Source: an uncultured Pelagibacteraceae bacterium (GTDB lineage: Bacteria; Pseudomonadota; Alphaproteobacteria; Pelagibacterales; Pelagibacteraceae). Taken from it: DNA of 64,000 nucleotides. The DNA lies in NCBI GenBank assembly GCA_902612235.1, contig CACMCJ010000005.1, positions 19,166 to 83,165 of the forward strand, written 5' to 3'. The notes beneath the pieces were generated by a model. That model was given only the letters and a program-made list of their open reading frames with translations. It ran no database searches and was not told the DNA's origin. Numbering within the stretch: position 1 is the stretch's first letter; the number at the start of each line of letters is the position of its first letter. The translations under genes and the position numbers were made by a program. This document shows, piece after piece, positions 28,995 to 38,315 of this stretch.

Positions 28995-29267
28995 TTAAAT
29001 TAGTCCCAAAATAATTGCTTTTTTTATTTCTTTAGTAAGTTTTTTTTGTTTTCCACTAGAAACAGAAGTTATTTTTGATGATAAAATCTTCTTATTTTCT
29101 GAAAAATATTTTTTTAAAAGATTAACATTTTTATAATCAATTACAGGAGCATTTTTGATTGATAGAGGGCAGGCTTTGTTAAATCTACCATCAGTTTTTT
29201 GAAACAAACTTAGTTTATTTAAAGAATTAGTTCTTCTCTTTTGTGAATTTTTTTGTTTTTTTTTCAT
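28995..29267 (-). CDS. rpsR: 30S ribosomal protein S18
   Basis: A 90-residue S18 that pairs with S6 in the 30S platform. The IDYKNVNLLKKYFSENKKIL and SGKQKKLTKEIKKAIILG segments are diagnostic. The N-terminus is extended with lysines and lacks the usual cluster of aromatic residues. It overlaps rpsF by four bases (ATGA type), giving balanced S6/S18 production. Confidence 0.95.
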   Translation of the reverse strand: MKKKQKNSQKRRTNSLNKLSLFQKTDGRFNKACPLSIKNAPVIDYKNVNLLKKYFSENKKILSSKITSVSSGKQKKLTKEIKKAIILGLI

Positions 29268-29590
29268 TTATTCTTCGCCTTAAAATATTCATTTTTTGTA
29301 TCTAAACTTTTATATTTTACAATTAAGTTTCTTATAACCAATCCATCAACTTTAATTTTTTTATTAATTTCATCTAATGTTTGTTTATTTCCTTCAAATT
29401 TATAATGGATAAAAAATCCTTTATTATACCTTTTTATTTTTCTCGCTAAGTTTAATAATCCCCATTCTTCAATTTTGATTACTTTACCTGAATTATTATT
29501 AATTAGATCATTATACTTATCCTTAATTTTATTAAGCTCAGATTTAGGCAAATCTTGCTTTGTAATTATTGTATTTTCATAAAAAGACAT
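29264..29590 (-). CDS. rpsF: 30S ribosomal protein S6
   Basis: A 108-residue S6 with the ferredoxin-like fold: YENTIITKQDLP start, the GKVIKIEEWGLLNLARKIKRYNKG region that contacts S18 and rRNA, and a VIRNLIVKYKSL ending. It heads the rpsF-rpsR-rplI cluster. The 112-base divergent gap with fabD (29591-29702) contains TATAAT-like hexamers on both strands (29651-29656 plus, 29635-29630 minus) but no convincing -35, so promoters there are uncertain. I saw no S6:S18-binding leader structure. Confidence 0.96.
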   Translation of the reverse strand: MSFYENTIITKQDLPKSELNKIKDKYNDLINNNSGKVIKIEEWGLLNLARKIKRYNKGFFIHYKFEGNKQTLDEINKKIKVDGLVIRNLIVKYKSLDTKNEYFKAKNK

Positions 29591-29702
29591 AAAAAAGAAT
29601 ATTGTTTATTGGTTTTGTTTAAAGTACATATTATAAAAAAAGCTTTATACTATAATAGAAACTTATATCAATACTAATTATCTACTATTAAATGCTTAAT
29701 AT

Positions 29703-30626
29703 ATGAACGCTTTACTCTTTCCAGGACAAGGTTCTCAAGTAGTTGGAATGGGCTTGGAATTTTATAATAATTTTTCAATTGTCAAAAAAATATTCGAAGA
29801 GGCTGATGAAAAATTAAATTTTAAAATTTCGAAAATTATTTTAGAGGGTCCAGAAAATGATCTCAAACTTACAAAAAATACTCAACCCTCAATATTAATA
29901 GTTAGTTATGCAATTTTTTCTGTTTTAAAGGAGGAATTTAATTTTAATTTTGATAAGACTAAATATTTTGCTGGGCATTCTTTGGGTGAATATAGCGCTT
30001 TAGTTTGTTCAAATTCTTTAAAGTTTGATGATGCTCTTTTTTTACTCTTTGAAAGAGGTAAGTCTATGCAAGAAGCTGTTCCTGTAGGGAAGGGTAGCAT
30101 GATTGCAATCTTAGGATCAAAAATTGATCAAATTCAACAATTTATATCTGAATCAAAACTCAAAGGTATTTGTGAAATAGCTAATGATAATGCAGAAGGT
30201 CAAACTATAGTAAGTGGTGATGTTGAAAGCATAAACACACTTCAAGCTTTTCTCAAAAATAATAAAAAAAAATTTATTTCTTTAAATGTCAGTGCACCAT
30301 TCCATTGTTCATTGATGAGTCCAGCGAAAGAAAAAATGAAAGATAAAATAAATTCAGTAAACTTTAATAAACCAATTTTTGATATTGTAAGTAATGTTAC
30401 TTCTAAACCCGAGAACAACCCTGTTAACATAAAAAAATTGTTAATAGAACAAATTTGTTCCACGGTTCGATGGAGGGAAAGCCTAATCAATATGGCTGAG
30501 CAAAAAGTTACTAATTTTATTGAAATAGGACCTGGGAAAGTTTTAACAGGAATGGCTAAAAGAACATTAAAAGATATTAATTGCTTTAGTATAAATTCAA
30601 TAGATGATATGAAAAAAATAACATGA
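29703..30626 (+). CDS. fabD: Malonyl-CoA:ACP transacylase
   Basis: A 307-residue enzyme loading malonyl units onto ACP for fatty-acid synthesis. The nucleophile Ser is in AGHSLGEYSAL, the GQGSQVVGMG start is typical, and a SAPFHCSLM segment supplies the catalytic His. It overlaps fabG by four bases and is first in the fabD-fabG-acpP run. The start at 29703 follows an AT-rich divergent region. Confidence 0.97.
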   Translation: MNALLFPGQGSQVVGMGLEFYNNFSIVKKIFEEADEKLNFKISKIILEGPENDLKLTKNTQPSILIVSYAIFSVLKEEFNFNFDKTKYFAGHSLGEYSALVCSNSLKFDDALFLLFERGKSMQEAVPVGKGSMIAILGSKIDQIQQFISESKLKGICEIANDNAEGQTIVSGDVESINTLQAFLKNNKKKFISLNVSAPFHCSLMSPAKEKMKDKINSVNFNKPIFDIVSNVTSKPENNPVNIKKLLIEQICSTVRWRESLINMAEQKVTNFIEIGPGKVLTGMAKRTLKDINCFSINSIDDMKKIT

Positions 30627-31354
30627 ATTTTAAAGATAAAAAAATAATAATAACTGGTGCTACTGGAGGTATTGGGCACAGTCTAGTAAAGAAATTCTGT
30701 GATAGTGGAGGAAAAATTTTAGCCACAGGTACAAAAACAGAAAAATTAGAAAAGCTTAAAAATGAGTTTTCTAGTATTGAGATAGAACAATTTAAACTTA
30801 ATGAGCATGAAAATATAGAAAAATTTATTGAAACTGCAGTCAATCGATTAGGCGGGTTAGATATTTTAGTTAATAACGCTGGCATAACTTTAGATAACTT
30901 ATCTATAAGATTGACGGAAGAAAATTGGAAAAAAGTTTTAGATCTAAATCTTACTTCAACTTTTTTAATGTGTAAATTTGCCATAAAGAAAATGTTAAAA
31001 AACAAATCTGGAAAAATAGTGAATATTACATCTATCGTTGGACACACGGGAAATTTAGGGCAGGCAAACTACTCAGCTTCAAAAGCTGGCATAGTTGCTT
31101 TTTCAAAAAGTTTAGCTATCGAATACGCGAAAAAGAATATAAATATCAATTGTGTTTCCCCGGGTTTTATAAAAACTGAGATGACTGACAAAATTAACGA
31201 TGAAATTAAGAAGATGCTGATAAGCAAAATCCCATCTGGTGATTTAGGAAATGGAGAGGATGTTTCAAATTGTGTAGCATTTTTAGCATCAGATATGGCT
31301 AATTACATTAATGGCGAGACCATACATGTTAATGGCGGAATGTATATGGCTTGA
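30623..31354 (+). CDS. fabG: 3-oxoacyl-ACP reductase
   Basis: A 243-residue short-chain dehydrogenase reducing 3-oxoacyl-ACP with NADPH. The cofactor motif TGATGGIG is near the start, the NNAGIT motif and catalytic Ser/Tyr/Lys (NITSIVG and YSASKAG) follow, and the ending is HVNGGMYMA as usual for FabG. Overlaps fabD by ATGA. A perfect TTGACA lies across its stop codon and may belong to an acpP promoter. Confidence 0.97.
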   Translation: MNFKDKKIIITGATGGIGHSLVKKFCDSGGKILATGTKTEKLEKLKNEFSSIEIEQFKLNEHENIEKFIETAVNRLGGLDILVNNAGITLDNLSIRLTEENWKKVLDLNLTSTFLMCKFAIKKMLKNKSGKIVNITSIVGHTGNLGQANYSASKAGIVAFSKSLAIEYAKKNININCVSPGFIKTEMTDKINDEIKKMLISKIPSGDLGNGEDVSNCVAFLASDMANYINGETIHVNGGMYMA

Positions 31355-31378
31355 CAATTCTACTTAATAATCTAATAA
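31351..31378 (+). promoter_or_regulatory. Internal promoter candidate for acpP
   Basis: TTGACA (31351-31356), a perfect -35 that includes the fabG stop codon, is followed after 16 bases by TAATAA (31373-31378), a poor -10. ACP is needed in large amounts, so an extra promoter here would make sense. The weak -10 keeps this tentative. Confidence 0.38.
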
Positions 31379-31410
31379 GAAAATATCTAAAAACATAATA
31401 AGAGGAATTA

Positions 31411-31650
31411 ATGTCAGACGTAAAAGCAAAAATAAAAAAAATAGTAGCTGACCACTTAGGTATTGAAGAAGACAAAGTAACAGACGAAGCTAGCTTCGTT
31501 GACGATTTAGGAGCAGACAGTTTAGATACTGTTGAATTAGTTATGGCTTTTGAAGAAGAATTTGGATCTGAAATATCTGATAGTGAAGCTGAAAAGATTT
31601 TAACCGTTGGAGATGCAATTAAATTTATTGAAGGAAAATTAAGTCAATAA
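31411..31650 (+). CDS. acpP: Acyl carrier protein
   Basis: A 79-residue acidic four-helix carrier of growing acyl chains. The phosphopantetheine attachment serine is S37 in [18 protein letters not shown] is a clear Shine-Dalgarno five bases before the ATG. In most alphaproteobacteria fabF comes next, but here gmk follows within about ten bases. Confidence 0.98.
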   Translation: MSDVKAKIKKIVADHLGIEEDKVTDEASFVDDLGADSLDTVELVMAFEEEFGSEISDSEAEKILTVGDAIKFIEGKLSQ

Positions 31651-31662
31651 ATTTTGACCTCA

Positions 31663-32253
31663 ATGTATCATGATTCAAAGAATATCATGGTGATCTTATC
31701 CTCTCCCTCTGGAGCAGGTAAAACTACGATAACTAAAAAGATACAGCAAAAATATAATTCTTTTAAAATTTCAGTTTCTCATACAACAAGAGAGCCTCGC
31801 CCGAATGAGGTTGATGGTGTAGATTATCATTTCATATCTAAAAAAAAATTTGAAGAACTTATTGCGCAAAAACAATTTTATGAATACGCAAATATTTTTG
31901 GGAACTATTATGGTACTTTAAAAAAAACTGTAGACGAATTATTTTTAAAAAATGATATTATTTTTGATATTGATTGGCAAGGAACTCAACAATTATCAAA
32001 ATTTAAAAATTTAAATTTAGTAAAAATTTTCATAATACCCCCCAATAAAGATGAATTAAAAACTAGATTGCTTAAAAGAAATCAAGATTCTCCAGGTGAA
32101 GTAAAAAGAAGATTTGAGGCTTTCGATAATGATGTAAAACATTGGAATGACTATGACTATATAGTTATTAATGAAAATTTAGAAACCTGTTACAAACAAA
32201 TAGAAAATATTATTTTAAGTAGCAAAAAAAATATTTCTATGTTTTCTCAATAA
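31663..32253 (+). CDS. gmk: Guanylate kinase
   Basis: A 196-residue kinase phosphorylating GMP to GDP. The P-loop is SSPSGAGKTTI; the GMP-binding region SHTTREPRPNEVDGVDYHF and the DIDWQGTQQL segment are intact. I take the ATG at 31663. A TTG at 31654 would add three residues and a later ATG at 31687 would start just before the first strand. It lies directly behind acpP, with fabF, mltG and yicC absent between them. It ends in a 17-base convergent overlap with rsmA. Confidence 0.95.
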   Translation: MYHDSKNIMVILSSPSGAGKTTITKKIQQKYNSFKISVSHTTREPRPNEVDGVDYHFISKKKFEELIAQKQFYEYANIFGNYYGTLKKTVDELFLKNDIIFDIDWQGTQQLSKFKNLNLVKIFIIPPNKDELKTRLLKRNQDSPGEVKRRFEAFDNDVKHWNDYDYIVINENLETCYKQIENIILSSKKNISMFSQ

Positions 32254-33022
32254 TTTCAGTAATCTTATAAAATATTTCAGGTTTTAAATTTTCAGGTCTT
32301 AAATTTAAATTTAAGCTTCTAATAAATTTTGAATTTTTATTCTTTAAAATTTTCTCAATATTTTTGTTAATTTTTTTTCTCTTATTTGCGAATAAGATAC
32401 GTGTAACTTCTTCTAATTTATTTATATCTTTAATTTTATTGAACATTTTTTTTTTTGGCTCCAACCCCAAAACCATTGAAAAAATTTTTGGTCTTGGAAA
32501 AAAAGAATTTGGTGAAACAATAAACTTATGAAAAATATTCAATCTATAGTTAGATAAAATTGCCAACCTTCCATAATTTGGTGTTTTAAATTTTCCAATA
32601 ATCTTCTCTGCTAATTCTTTTTGAAACATAAAGATGAGAGCTTTATAGTTTGGTGGCCATATTTTAAATTTGAGAGTTTTTACAAGTATTTGAGAGGAAA
32701 TGTTGTAAGGTAAATTACCAAAAATGATTGAGTTTTTTTTAATTTTTTTTTCAAGATCAAATTTTAAAATATCTTGATTATATACTATGACTTTTTTATT
32801 TTCTTTGTAATTATTTTTTAATTGTTCCGCTAAGATGTAATCTTTTTCTATTAAAATTAAAGAATTTGGTTTTTTTTTTAATATTTCCTCTGTAAGAGCA
32901 CCTTTACCAGGACCAATTTCAACTATATTTTTTTTATTCAAAGGAACTATATTAATAATTTTATTTATTATATTTTTGTCTGTTAAAAAATTTTGACCTA
33001 ATGATTTCTTATAAAATTTCAT
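32237..33022 (-). CDS. rsmA: 16S rRNA dimethyladenosine transferase RsmA/KsgA
   Basis: A 261-residue methyltransferase that dimethylates A1518 and A1519 of 16S rRNA. LGQNFLTDKNI, the SAM motif VEIGPGKGALTE and the catalytic NLPYNIS motif are present. It is last in the lptF-lptG-lptD-surA-pdxA-rsmA run and overlaps pdxA by four bases. The surA-pdxA-rsmA order is shared with E. coli. Confidence 0.97.
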   Translation of the reverse strand: MKFYKKSLGQNFLTDKNIINKIINIVPLNKKNIVEIGPGKGALTEEILKKKPNSLILIEKDYILAEQLKNNYKENKKVIVYNQDILKFDLEKKIKKNSIIFGNLPYNISSQILVKTLKFKIWPPNYKALIFMFQKELAEKIIGKFKTPNYGRLAILSNYRLNIFHKFIVSPNSFFPRPKIFSMVLGLEPKKKMFNKIKDINKLEEVTRILFANKRKKINKNIEKILKNKNSKFIRSLNLNLRPENLKPEIFYKITEIIEKT

Positions 33023-33987
33023 TTACCTAATTTATATAAGAATTTAATACAATTAATTAGGCTACTGCTATTGGCTTTGTTTTTTTTAATTAAATTAATT
33101 GCAGTCCCATGGTCTGGGGAGACTCTTATATATTTTAACCCTAAAGTAATATTGATAGCATCAAACTTATATAATGTTTTAAAAGGAGTTAGTACTTGGT
33201 CATGGTACATTCCGACAATAACATCATATCTTTTATAATCATCTATAAACAAAGTATCAGATACCAACGGTCCTGAAATATTTACCTTATTATCTTTAAG
33301 GTAGCGTATTACTGGTATTAAAACTTGTTTCTCTTCTGATTTTTTCTGTAATTCACTATTATGTGGATTTAAACCTAAAATTCCAATCTTTGGTTTTTCT
33401 TTAAAAAGCTTTTTAAAATTTTTATTTAAAGATAAAACCTTATTTTTAATAAATTTTTGGTTTAAAGTTTTTGCAACATTTTTTATTCTTATATGTGTAG
33501 TTAGCGGAACAACAGAAAAATTTTTATTATGGATAAGCATAACTTCTGAATTTTTTGGCACTTTACATTTTGAGGCTAAAAATTCGGTAACACCTACTTT
33601 TTTTGTTTTTTTTAAATGTATTTTATCAATCGGACAATTAGCAAAACCTTGGATATCCTGCCTGACTGCTAAGTTATGTGCTAAAGTTAAACTCTTAATT
33701 ATGTATTCGGATGAGGTTTTTAGTGGAATTTTAAATGGGTTGGTAAATTTCAATGGCACATCAATAATTTTTAACTTGTTATAATAGTTTTTATCACCAA
33801 GATCATTTAATTTTACAGTCGGAATCTTATACTTTAAAACTTTAAATTGTTTATTAATTAAATTAAAATTTCCAATTAGAATTACATTTTTTTTAATTTT
33901 TTTACTTAGACTTTTCCATGCTTTAAAGATTATCTCAGTATTTATACTTAGAGGATCTCCTGCAACTAATAAAATCTTTTTATTCAT
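33019..33987 (-). CDS. pdxA: 4-hydroxythreonine-4-phosphate dehydrogenase
   Basis: A 322-residue, metal-dependent oxidoreductase of pyridoxal-phosphate synthesis (DXP-dependent route). GDPLSINTEI is the typical GDP(A/S)GIG-like start, and the metal-binding histidines lie in LTTHIRI, MYHDQVLTPFK and SPDHGTA. It overlaps surA by eight bases and rsmA by four. pdxJ, the expected partner, is not in the window. Confidence 0.95.
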   Translation of the reverse strand: MNKKILLVAGDPLSINTEIIFKAWKSLSKKIKKNVILIGNFNLINKQFKVLKYKIPTVKLNDLGDKNYYNKLKIIDVPLKFTNPFKIPLKTSSEYIIKSLTLAHNLAVRQDIQGFANCPIDKIHLKKTKKVGVTEFLASKCKVPKNSEVMLIHNKNFSVVPLTTHIRIKNVAKTLNQKFIKNKVLSLNKNFKKLFKEKPKIGILGLNPHNSELQKKSEEKQVLIPVIRYLKDNKVNISGPLVSDTLFIDDYKRYDVIVGMYHDQVLTPFKTLYKFDAINITLGLKYIRVSPDHGTAINLIKKNKANSSSLINCIKFLYKLGK

Positions 33988-34924
33988 TAAATTTTATAAA
34001 AGCTTTATTTTTCACAATAGACAGGTAATTGTTAGAAAAAAGTCCTAATAACTCATTTCTTTTTCCATTAATTATATTAGCTTTTACCTCTTCCACATTT
34101 ATATTATTAATAGTTTCTTTTTTTTTATTTAGTAATTTCAAGAAAATAATTGAGTTTGTTTGAAAAATTGGAGCCGAAATATCTCCAACTTTTAAATTTT
34201 CTACAGTATTTAAAATATTTTGTGATAAAGATTTTGAATTTACCCAACCAATATTACCACCATTTAAAGCAGAGGAAGATTGACTAAATTTTACTGCAGT
34301 ATCATTAAAACCTATTTCAATTATTTGGTTTTGAATTTCAGAAATATTCTTAATATTTTCTTCAGTGCTGCCTGAAAAAATTTCAATTTCAGCAAGCTCG
34401 AAAGTTTCCAAATCTTGTTGATTAGCTATAAAGGTATTTAACTCATCAATAACTTCTTGCTCATTTAAAACGATTTTATCTTTATAAAGTCTAAAAACTA
34501 ACCTTTGCCACGCATACTCATTTTTAATTTCGTCCAAAAAAAGATCAAAATCAATTCCATTTTGATTCATTAATTTTTCGAATCCTTCAATATTTGTATT
34601 AAAATTTGCTGAAAGAGCACCAAGATAATTTTTTACATCCTTTTTATCAGCTATAATTTTATTGTTTATTACCTCATTTTTTTTTAATTTATTATCAATC
34701 AAAGATCTTAGTGCAAAATTTTTTGTTTTATCTATATTATTTTGATTAAGTTGTTTTTTACTTAAAAATAAAATAATCATAATCTTATTTTTAAGTTCAT
34801 AAGAGCTTATGATTTGATTATCAACCTTTGCAACTATTTTATTTGTTATAGTTGAATAACTTTCATCAATTTTTAATACAAAGCAAAAAATAAAAAATAT
34901 TATAAAAATAAATCTTTTATTCAT
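33980..34924 (-). CDS. surA: SurA-like periplasmic chaperone with one parvulin domain
   Basis: A 314-residue exported protein with a signal peptide or N-terminal anchor. The SurA N-terminal domain (KIVAKVDNQIISSYELKNKI) is followed by a single parvulin-type domain (FSQSSSALNGGNIGWVNSKS, then LKVGDISAPIFQT). E. coli SurA has about 430 residues and two parvulin domains, so one has been lost. SurA-type proteins escort outer-membrane proteins such as LptD, whose gene sits immediately upstream (adjacent stop and start). It overlaps pdxA by eight bases. Confidence 0.88.
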   Translation of the reverse strand: MNKRFIFIIFFIFCFVLKIDESYSTITNKIVAKVDNQIISSYELKNKIMIILFLSKKQLNQNNIDKTKNFALRSLIDNKLKKNEVINNKIIADKKDVKNYLGALSANFNTNIEGFEKLMNQNGIDFDLFLDEIKNEYAWQRLVFRLYKDKIVLNEQEVIDELNTFIANQQDLETFELAEIEIFSGSTEENIKNISEIQNQIIEIGFNDTAVKFSQSSSALNGGNIGWVNSKSLSQNILNTVENLKVGDISAPIFQTNSIIFLKLLNKKKETINNINVEEVKANIINGKRNELLGLFSNNYLSIVKNKAFIKFNE

Positions 34925-37237
34925 TTATTTATTAAATGCAGGTGAATTAATATTTCCAAAAGGCACCAAAGTAACTTTAAACATTAAAGAATTTTCTGCC
35001 TCTATTTCAGAGTCGTTATAAAACTCTCTTCGATAAACTATACCTGCTCTCAAACAATCATTTAAGTATTCATAACTTAAATTATAAAACTCTGAAGAAT
35101 TTGTTACTAAATTTCTTTTGGTTTCTGCTGATAATATTGCATTTTTTCCTTTTTCTAGGTCTATTTTAAGATTTAAATATTCTTGATCACCAATATGCTT
35201 TTGTTCTTTTAAATATCCCGTACTTAATTTCATCATGTTAAAGTTAAGATTTGCATTCAATTCGTTATAATTAAATTCGTTATAATTTTGATCTATGGCG
35301 AAATTATAATCAAAATTAAGATTTTTGTTTAAAGTAAGCTTAGAATATCCAATTACATCTGATAATTTTTCATCAAGACCAGTTGACGTTGGCATGTTTT
35401 TATTTTCTTTGTGATTAATGATTTGACCAATTGAAAAATCAAGTTTTTGATTTGAGTTATTTAATTGATAATCTAATCCTAAAGTCGTGCTTACTCCACT
35501 CTCAAAATTTTCAGTTGAATCTAATCGATCCAAACTAAAAATATTCAGATGATTAAGTCTTGTATAATTTTCTTCTTTTCTCATATGACTTGGAGCAGCT
35601 CTAAAAAGTATTTTCGGTGTTAAAAATTGTGAGTTGTTGTCTTTATTTTTTTTATACAGTTGAATTTCTGATAAATATCCTATTGCTCCGAACACTTCAC
35701 TAGTTGTATCTCTTTTATAAATAGAAATATTTTTTGCCTCATAGTTTACATTTTTAATTTGACCCAAGAAATGGCCATCAAAGTTTTTTAGATAATTAGT
35801 ACTAAAAGATTTCCATTTTATATCATTTACAAAAAATTTACTAAACTTGTTAGTATCATAATTATGTATTTTCACATTTGAGCTAAAATCAGCAGTACCG
35901 TATTTAATATTGTTAAATAAATTTGTATCAAAATATAAATCAGGCAAAATATACTCATATTTATCATTATAATTATCTTTTAGTGTTTCATACACACTTG
36001 CTGTAGCTCCAAAAAAATAATCTTCATTTTCATGAGTAAAATCTAATGAATTTTCTGTAACATCATTTTGATAGTCAACAAGATTGGTATTTAATCTATA
36101 AAGTTTCAAATATTTATCATTTGAAACATTCTGAAGTGTTAATTCTAAATTACTTTCTGCTTCGTTTTCACCAGTAAAAGATTTTACAAATTTAGCAAAA
36201 ATATGAGATTTACTTCCTGATTTTTTTGTTTGAGAAGTATTTTTATATCCTTCAGTGAAACCAAGATCTAAAATTAAATTTGAATTTAAAAAAGCTTGTC
36301 GATATTCACCTAAAATTAAAGGATGTTCTGAGACAAATAATTTAGGCGTGATAGTAAAATCTTTGTCATTGTTTATATTCCAAAAATACGGAAGTTCAAA
36401 ACTTGATCCTAAATTTTTAGTATCAGCAAAAGATGGTGGTAAAAATCCTGATCTACGATCCACTGATGGGTCCGGGTGAGAAAATTTTGGAAAATAAAAA
36501 ATTGGAATATCATATACTTTGACTATAGCATTATCATAATAAATTGTTTTTTTAATCTTATCATGTTTCATTTTTTCTGCTTGAAGTGACCAAGGAGGAC
36601 ATTTATCATTTTCTCTATAATCACATAATGTAAAAATACTTTTTGTAAATTGGCTTTGATCATTTTCGATTTTTATTGTGTTAGCAAAAACTCTAGGTTT
36701 ATTATCTTCTTGAATTTTAAAACTTTCTTGATTGAGATATGCTTTTATATCTGTACCTATAATTTCTTTTTTCTTTTCATCAATGTATATTTGAGAAAAA
36801 TTATAGGAGTTTTTATTAACATCTAGCAATTGAATTTTTCCAATAGATTTAAAAAAATTTTTATCTGTTGAATATTCAAAATTTTCTACATTAATTTTAT
36901 TACCGTCTAAATCTGTAATTATAGCGCTTTCTTTAGAGAAAATTAAATTTTTTAAATTATTAAACTCAATATTGTTTCCAGAAAGAGTATAATTTTCAGA
37001 GGTAATTATTGTCGTCTTGCCTATACTTTTTAAAATTTCCAAATCTTTATTGTATTCAGCGTAGTTAGTTTTTAAAATATTATTTTTTTCATCAGATGCA
37101 ATCACCTCATTTTTAAAAATAGTTACTTTAGAATTTTTATCTATAGAAATACTTAAAGATTGAATATTTAGATTTTCAGCAAACACAGGGTGTGAAAAAA
37201 TAATCCAAAATATTATAAATATATATTTATTTTTCAT
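34925..37237 (-). CDS. lptD: LPS-assembly protein LptD
   Basis: A 770-residue outer-membrane beta-barrel that inserts LPS into the outer leaflet. The ATG at 37237 gives a standard signal peptide ending at PVFAEN; an ATG at 37273 would add twelve residues within lptG. An N-terminal OstA/jellyroll domain (residues about 20-200) is followed by CDYRENDKCPPWSLQAEKM, the segment with conserved cysteines, and by a large aromatic-strand barrel. It overlaps lptG by 11 bases. With lptF and lptG it shows that this organism exports LPS. Confidence 0.94.
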   Translation of the reverse strand: MKNKYIFIIFWIIFSHPVFAENLNIQSLSISIDKNSKVTIFKNEVIASDEKNNILKTNYAEYNKDLEILKSIGKTTIITSENYTLSGNNIEFNNLKNLIFSKESAIITDLDGNKINVENFEYSTDKNFFKSIGKIQLLDVNKNSYNFSQIYIDEKKKEIIGTDIKAYLNQESFKIQEDNKPRVFANTIKIENDQSQFTKSIFTLCDYRENDKCPPWSLQAEKMKHDKIKKTIYYDNAIVKVYDIPIFYFPKFSHPDPSVDRRSGFLPPSFADTKNLGSSFELPYFWNINNDKDFTITPKLFVSEHPLILGEYRQAFLNSNLILDLGFTEGYKNTSQTKKSGSKSHIFAKFVKSFTGENEAESNLELTLQNVSNDKYLKLYRLNTNLVDYQNDVTENSLDFTHENEDYFFGATASVYETLKDNYNDKYEYILPDLYFDTNLFNNIKYGTADFSSNVKIHNYDTNKFSKFFVNDIKWKSFSTNYLKNFDGHFLGQIKNVNYEAKNISIYKRDTTSEVFGAIGYLSEIQLYKKNKDNNSQFLTPKILFRAAPSHMRKEENYTRLNHLNIFSLDRLDSTENFESGVSTTLGLDYQLNNSNQKLDFSIGQIINHKENKNMPTSTGLDEKLSDVIGYSKLTLNKNLNFDYNFAIDQNYNEFNYNELNANLNFNMMKLSTGYLKEQKHIGDQEYLNLKIDLEKGKNAILSAETKRNLVTNSSEFYNLSYEYLNDCLRAGIVYRREFYNDSEIEAENSLMFKVTLVPFGNINSPAFNK

Positions 37238-38315
37238 TAATTTGTAAAATTCCAATGGCGCTAAATAATCCAATAGTAAATACTGGCACCCAAGCCGACA
37301 AAGATAATGATATTCTATTTGTTTGACCTAAAGCTAACGATAAATCCTTAAAATAGTATATGCCTACACAGGCAATAATACCAACGACAATAAACATGAA
37401 ATTATTGGATTTTTTCAGCGTATTCATTGTTAAAATTGAAGCTAAGGCAGTCATAATAAATAAAAAGAAGGGTAATGATAGCATGCTATTCAAGCTTTGA
37501 TCCAAATAAGCTTTATTATAACCTTTGTTTTGTAACTTTTTATAATCAAGCACTAAATCTAAAAATGACATCGTATCAAAATTTTTAAACAAACTTGTAA
37601 TTTTTTCATAATCGTATTTTGAAAAAATTTTAATATCAGAGGAGATAGTTTCTTTTGCCAATCCTTCTTCAAATGAAACAACTCTTACGTTATTTAAAGT
37701 CCAATTTTTATTAGAAATATCTGCCTTTTCAGAATAAATTTTCTCTTTAAGAACATAATTTTCATCTAAATTGAAAATAGATACATTCGTCAAAAAATTA
37801 TTTCGTGTTTTATCTGCAGAAATAATTCTAAATCCATTATCTAAATTTTCTTTAATCCATAATCCATTTTTATTTATTGATACCAAATGGTCGATATCTC
37901 TTGAGTAAGTAGATTTTGTCTGTTCATAATATTTTACCATGACAGCAGTAATTGGATTTATAGCTACTAGAATTAACCAACCCAATGTAAAAGAGGTAAG
38001 GGCAAGAGTTAAGAATATCCTAAAATTTGAATATCCAAAAACTTTAAGAGCCAACAAGTCCCTACTATTTCTTAATTGCAAAAGAAACCACATACTTGAA
38101 ATAAAAAAAATAAATGGAATTAATTTTACAATCATGCTAGGTATATAAAGAGCAGTTAATGTCAAAGGCAAAAGAATTGATTTATCTAAATTTTTAAAAA
38201 ATTCTATTTCTTCAAACAGATTTAATATTATACCAAAGCAATAAAAAATAAGAATTACTTTAAAAATAGTTTTAAAAAATCCTGACAAAAGGTATTTAAA
38301 TAAAATTTTATTCAT
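37227..38315 (-). CDS. lptG: LPS export system permease LptG
   Basis: A 362-residue inner-membrane subunit of the LptB2FG transporter. It has the YjgP/YjgQ family plan of three helices, a periplasmic beta-jellyroll domain (about 120-260), and three more helices. It overlaps lptF by eight bases upstream and lptD by 11 downstream. LptB, LptA and LptC are not in this window. Confidence 0.92.
   Translation of the reverse strand: MNKILFKYLLSGFFKTIFKVILIFYCFGIILNLFEEIEFFKNLDKSILLPLTLTALYIPSMIVKLIPFIFFISSMWFLLQLRNSRDLLALKVFGYSNFRIFLTLALTSFTLGWLILVAINPITAVMVKYYEQTKSTYSRDIDHLVSINKNGLWIKENLDNGFRIISADKTRNNFLTNVSIFNLDENYVLKEKIYSEKADISNKNWTLNNVRVVSFEEGLAKETISSDIKIFSKYDYEKITSLFKNFDTMSFLDLVLDYKKLQNKGYNKAYLDQSLNSMLSLPFFLFIMTALASILTMNTLKKSNNFMFIVVGIIACVGIYYFKDLSLALGQTNRISLSLSAWVPVFTIGLFSAIGILQINEK

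Noticed and set aside
30242..31047. Two overlapping antisense open frames opposite fabD and fabG
   Set aside because: Both mirror well-conserved coding sequence on the plus strand and show no family motifs of their own.
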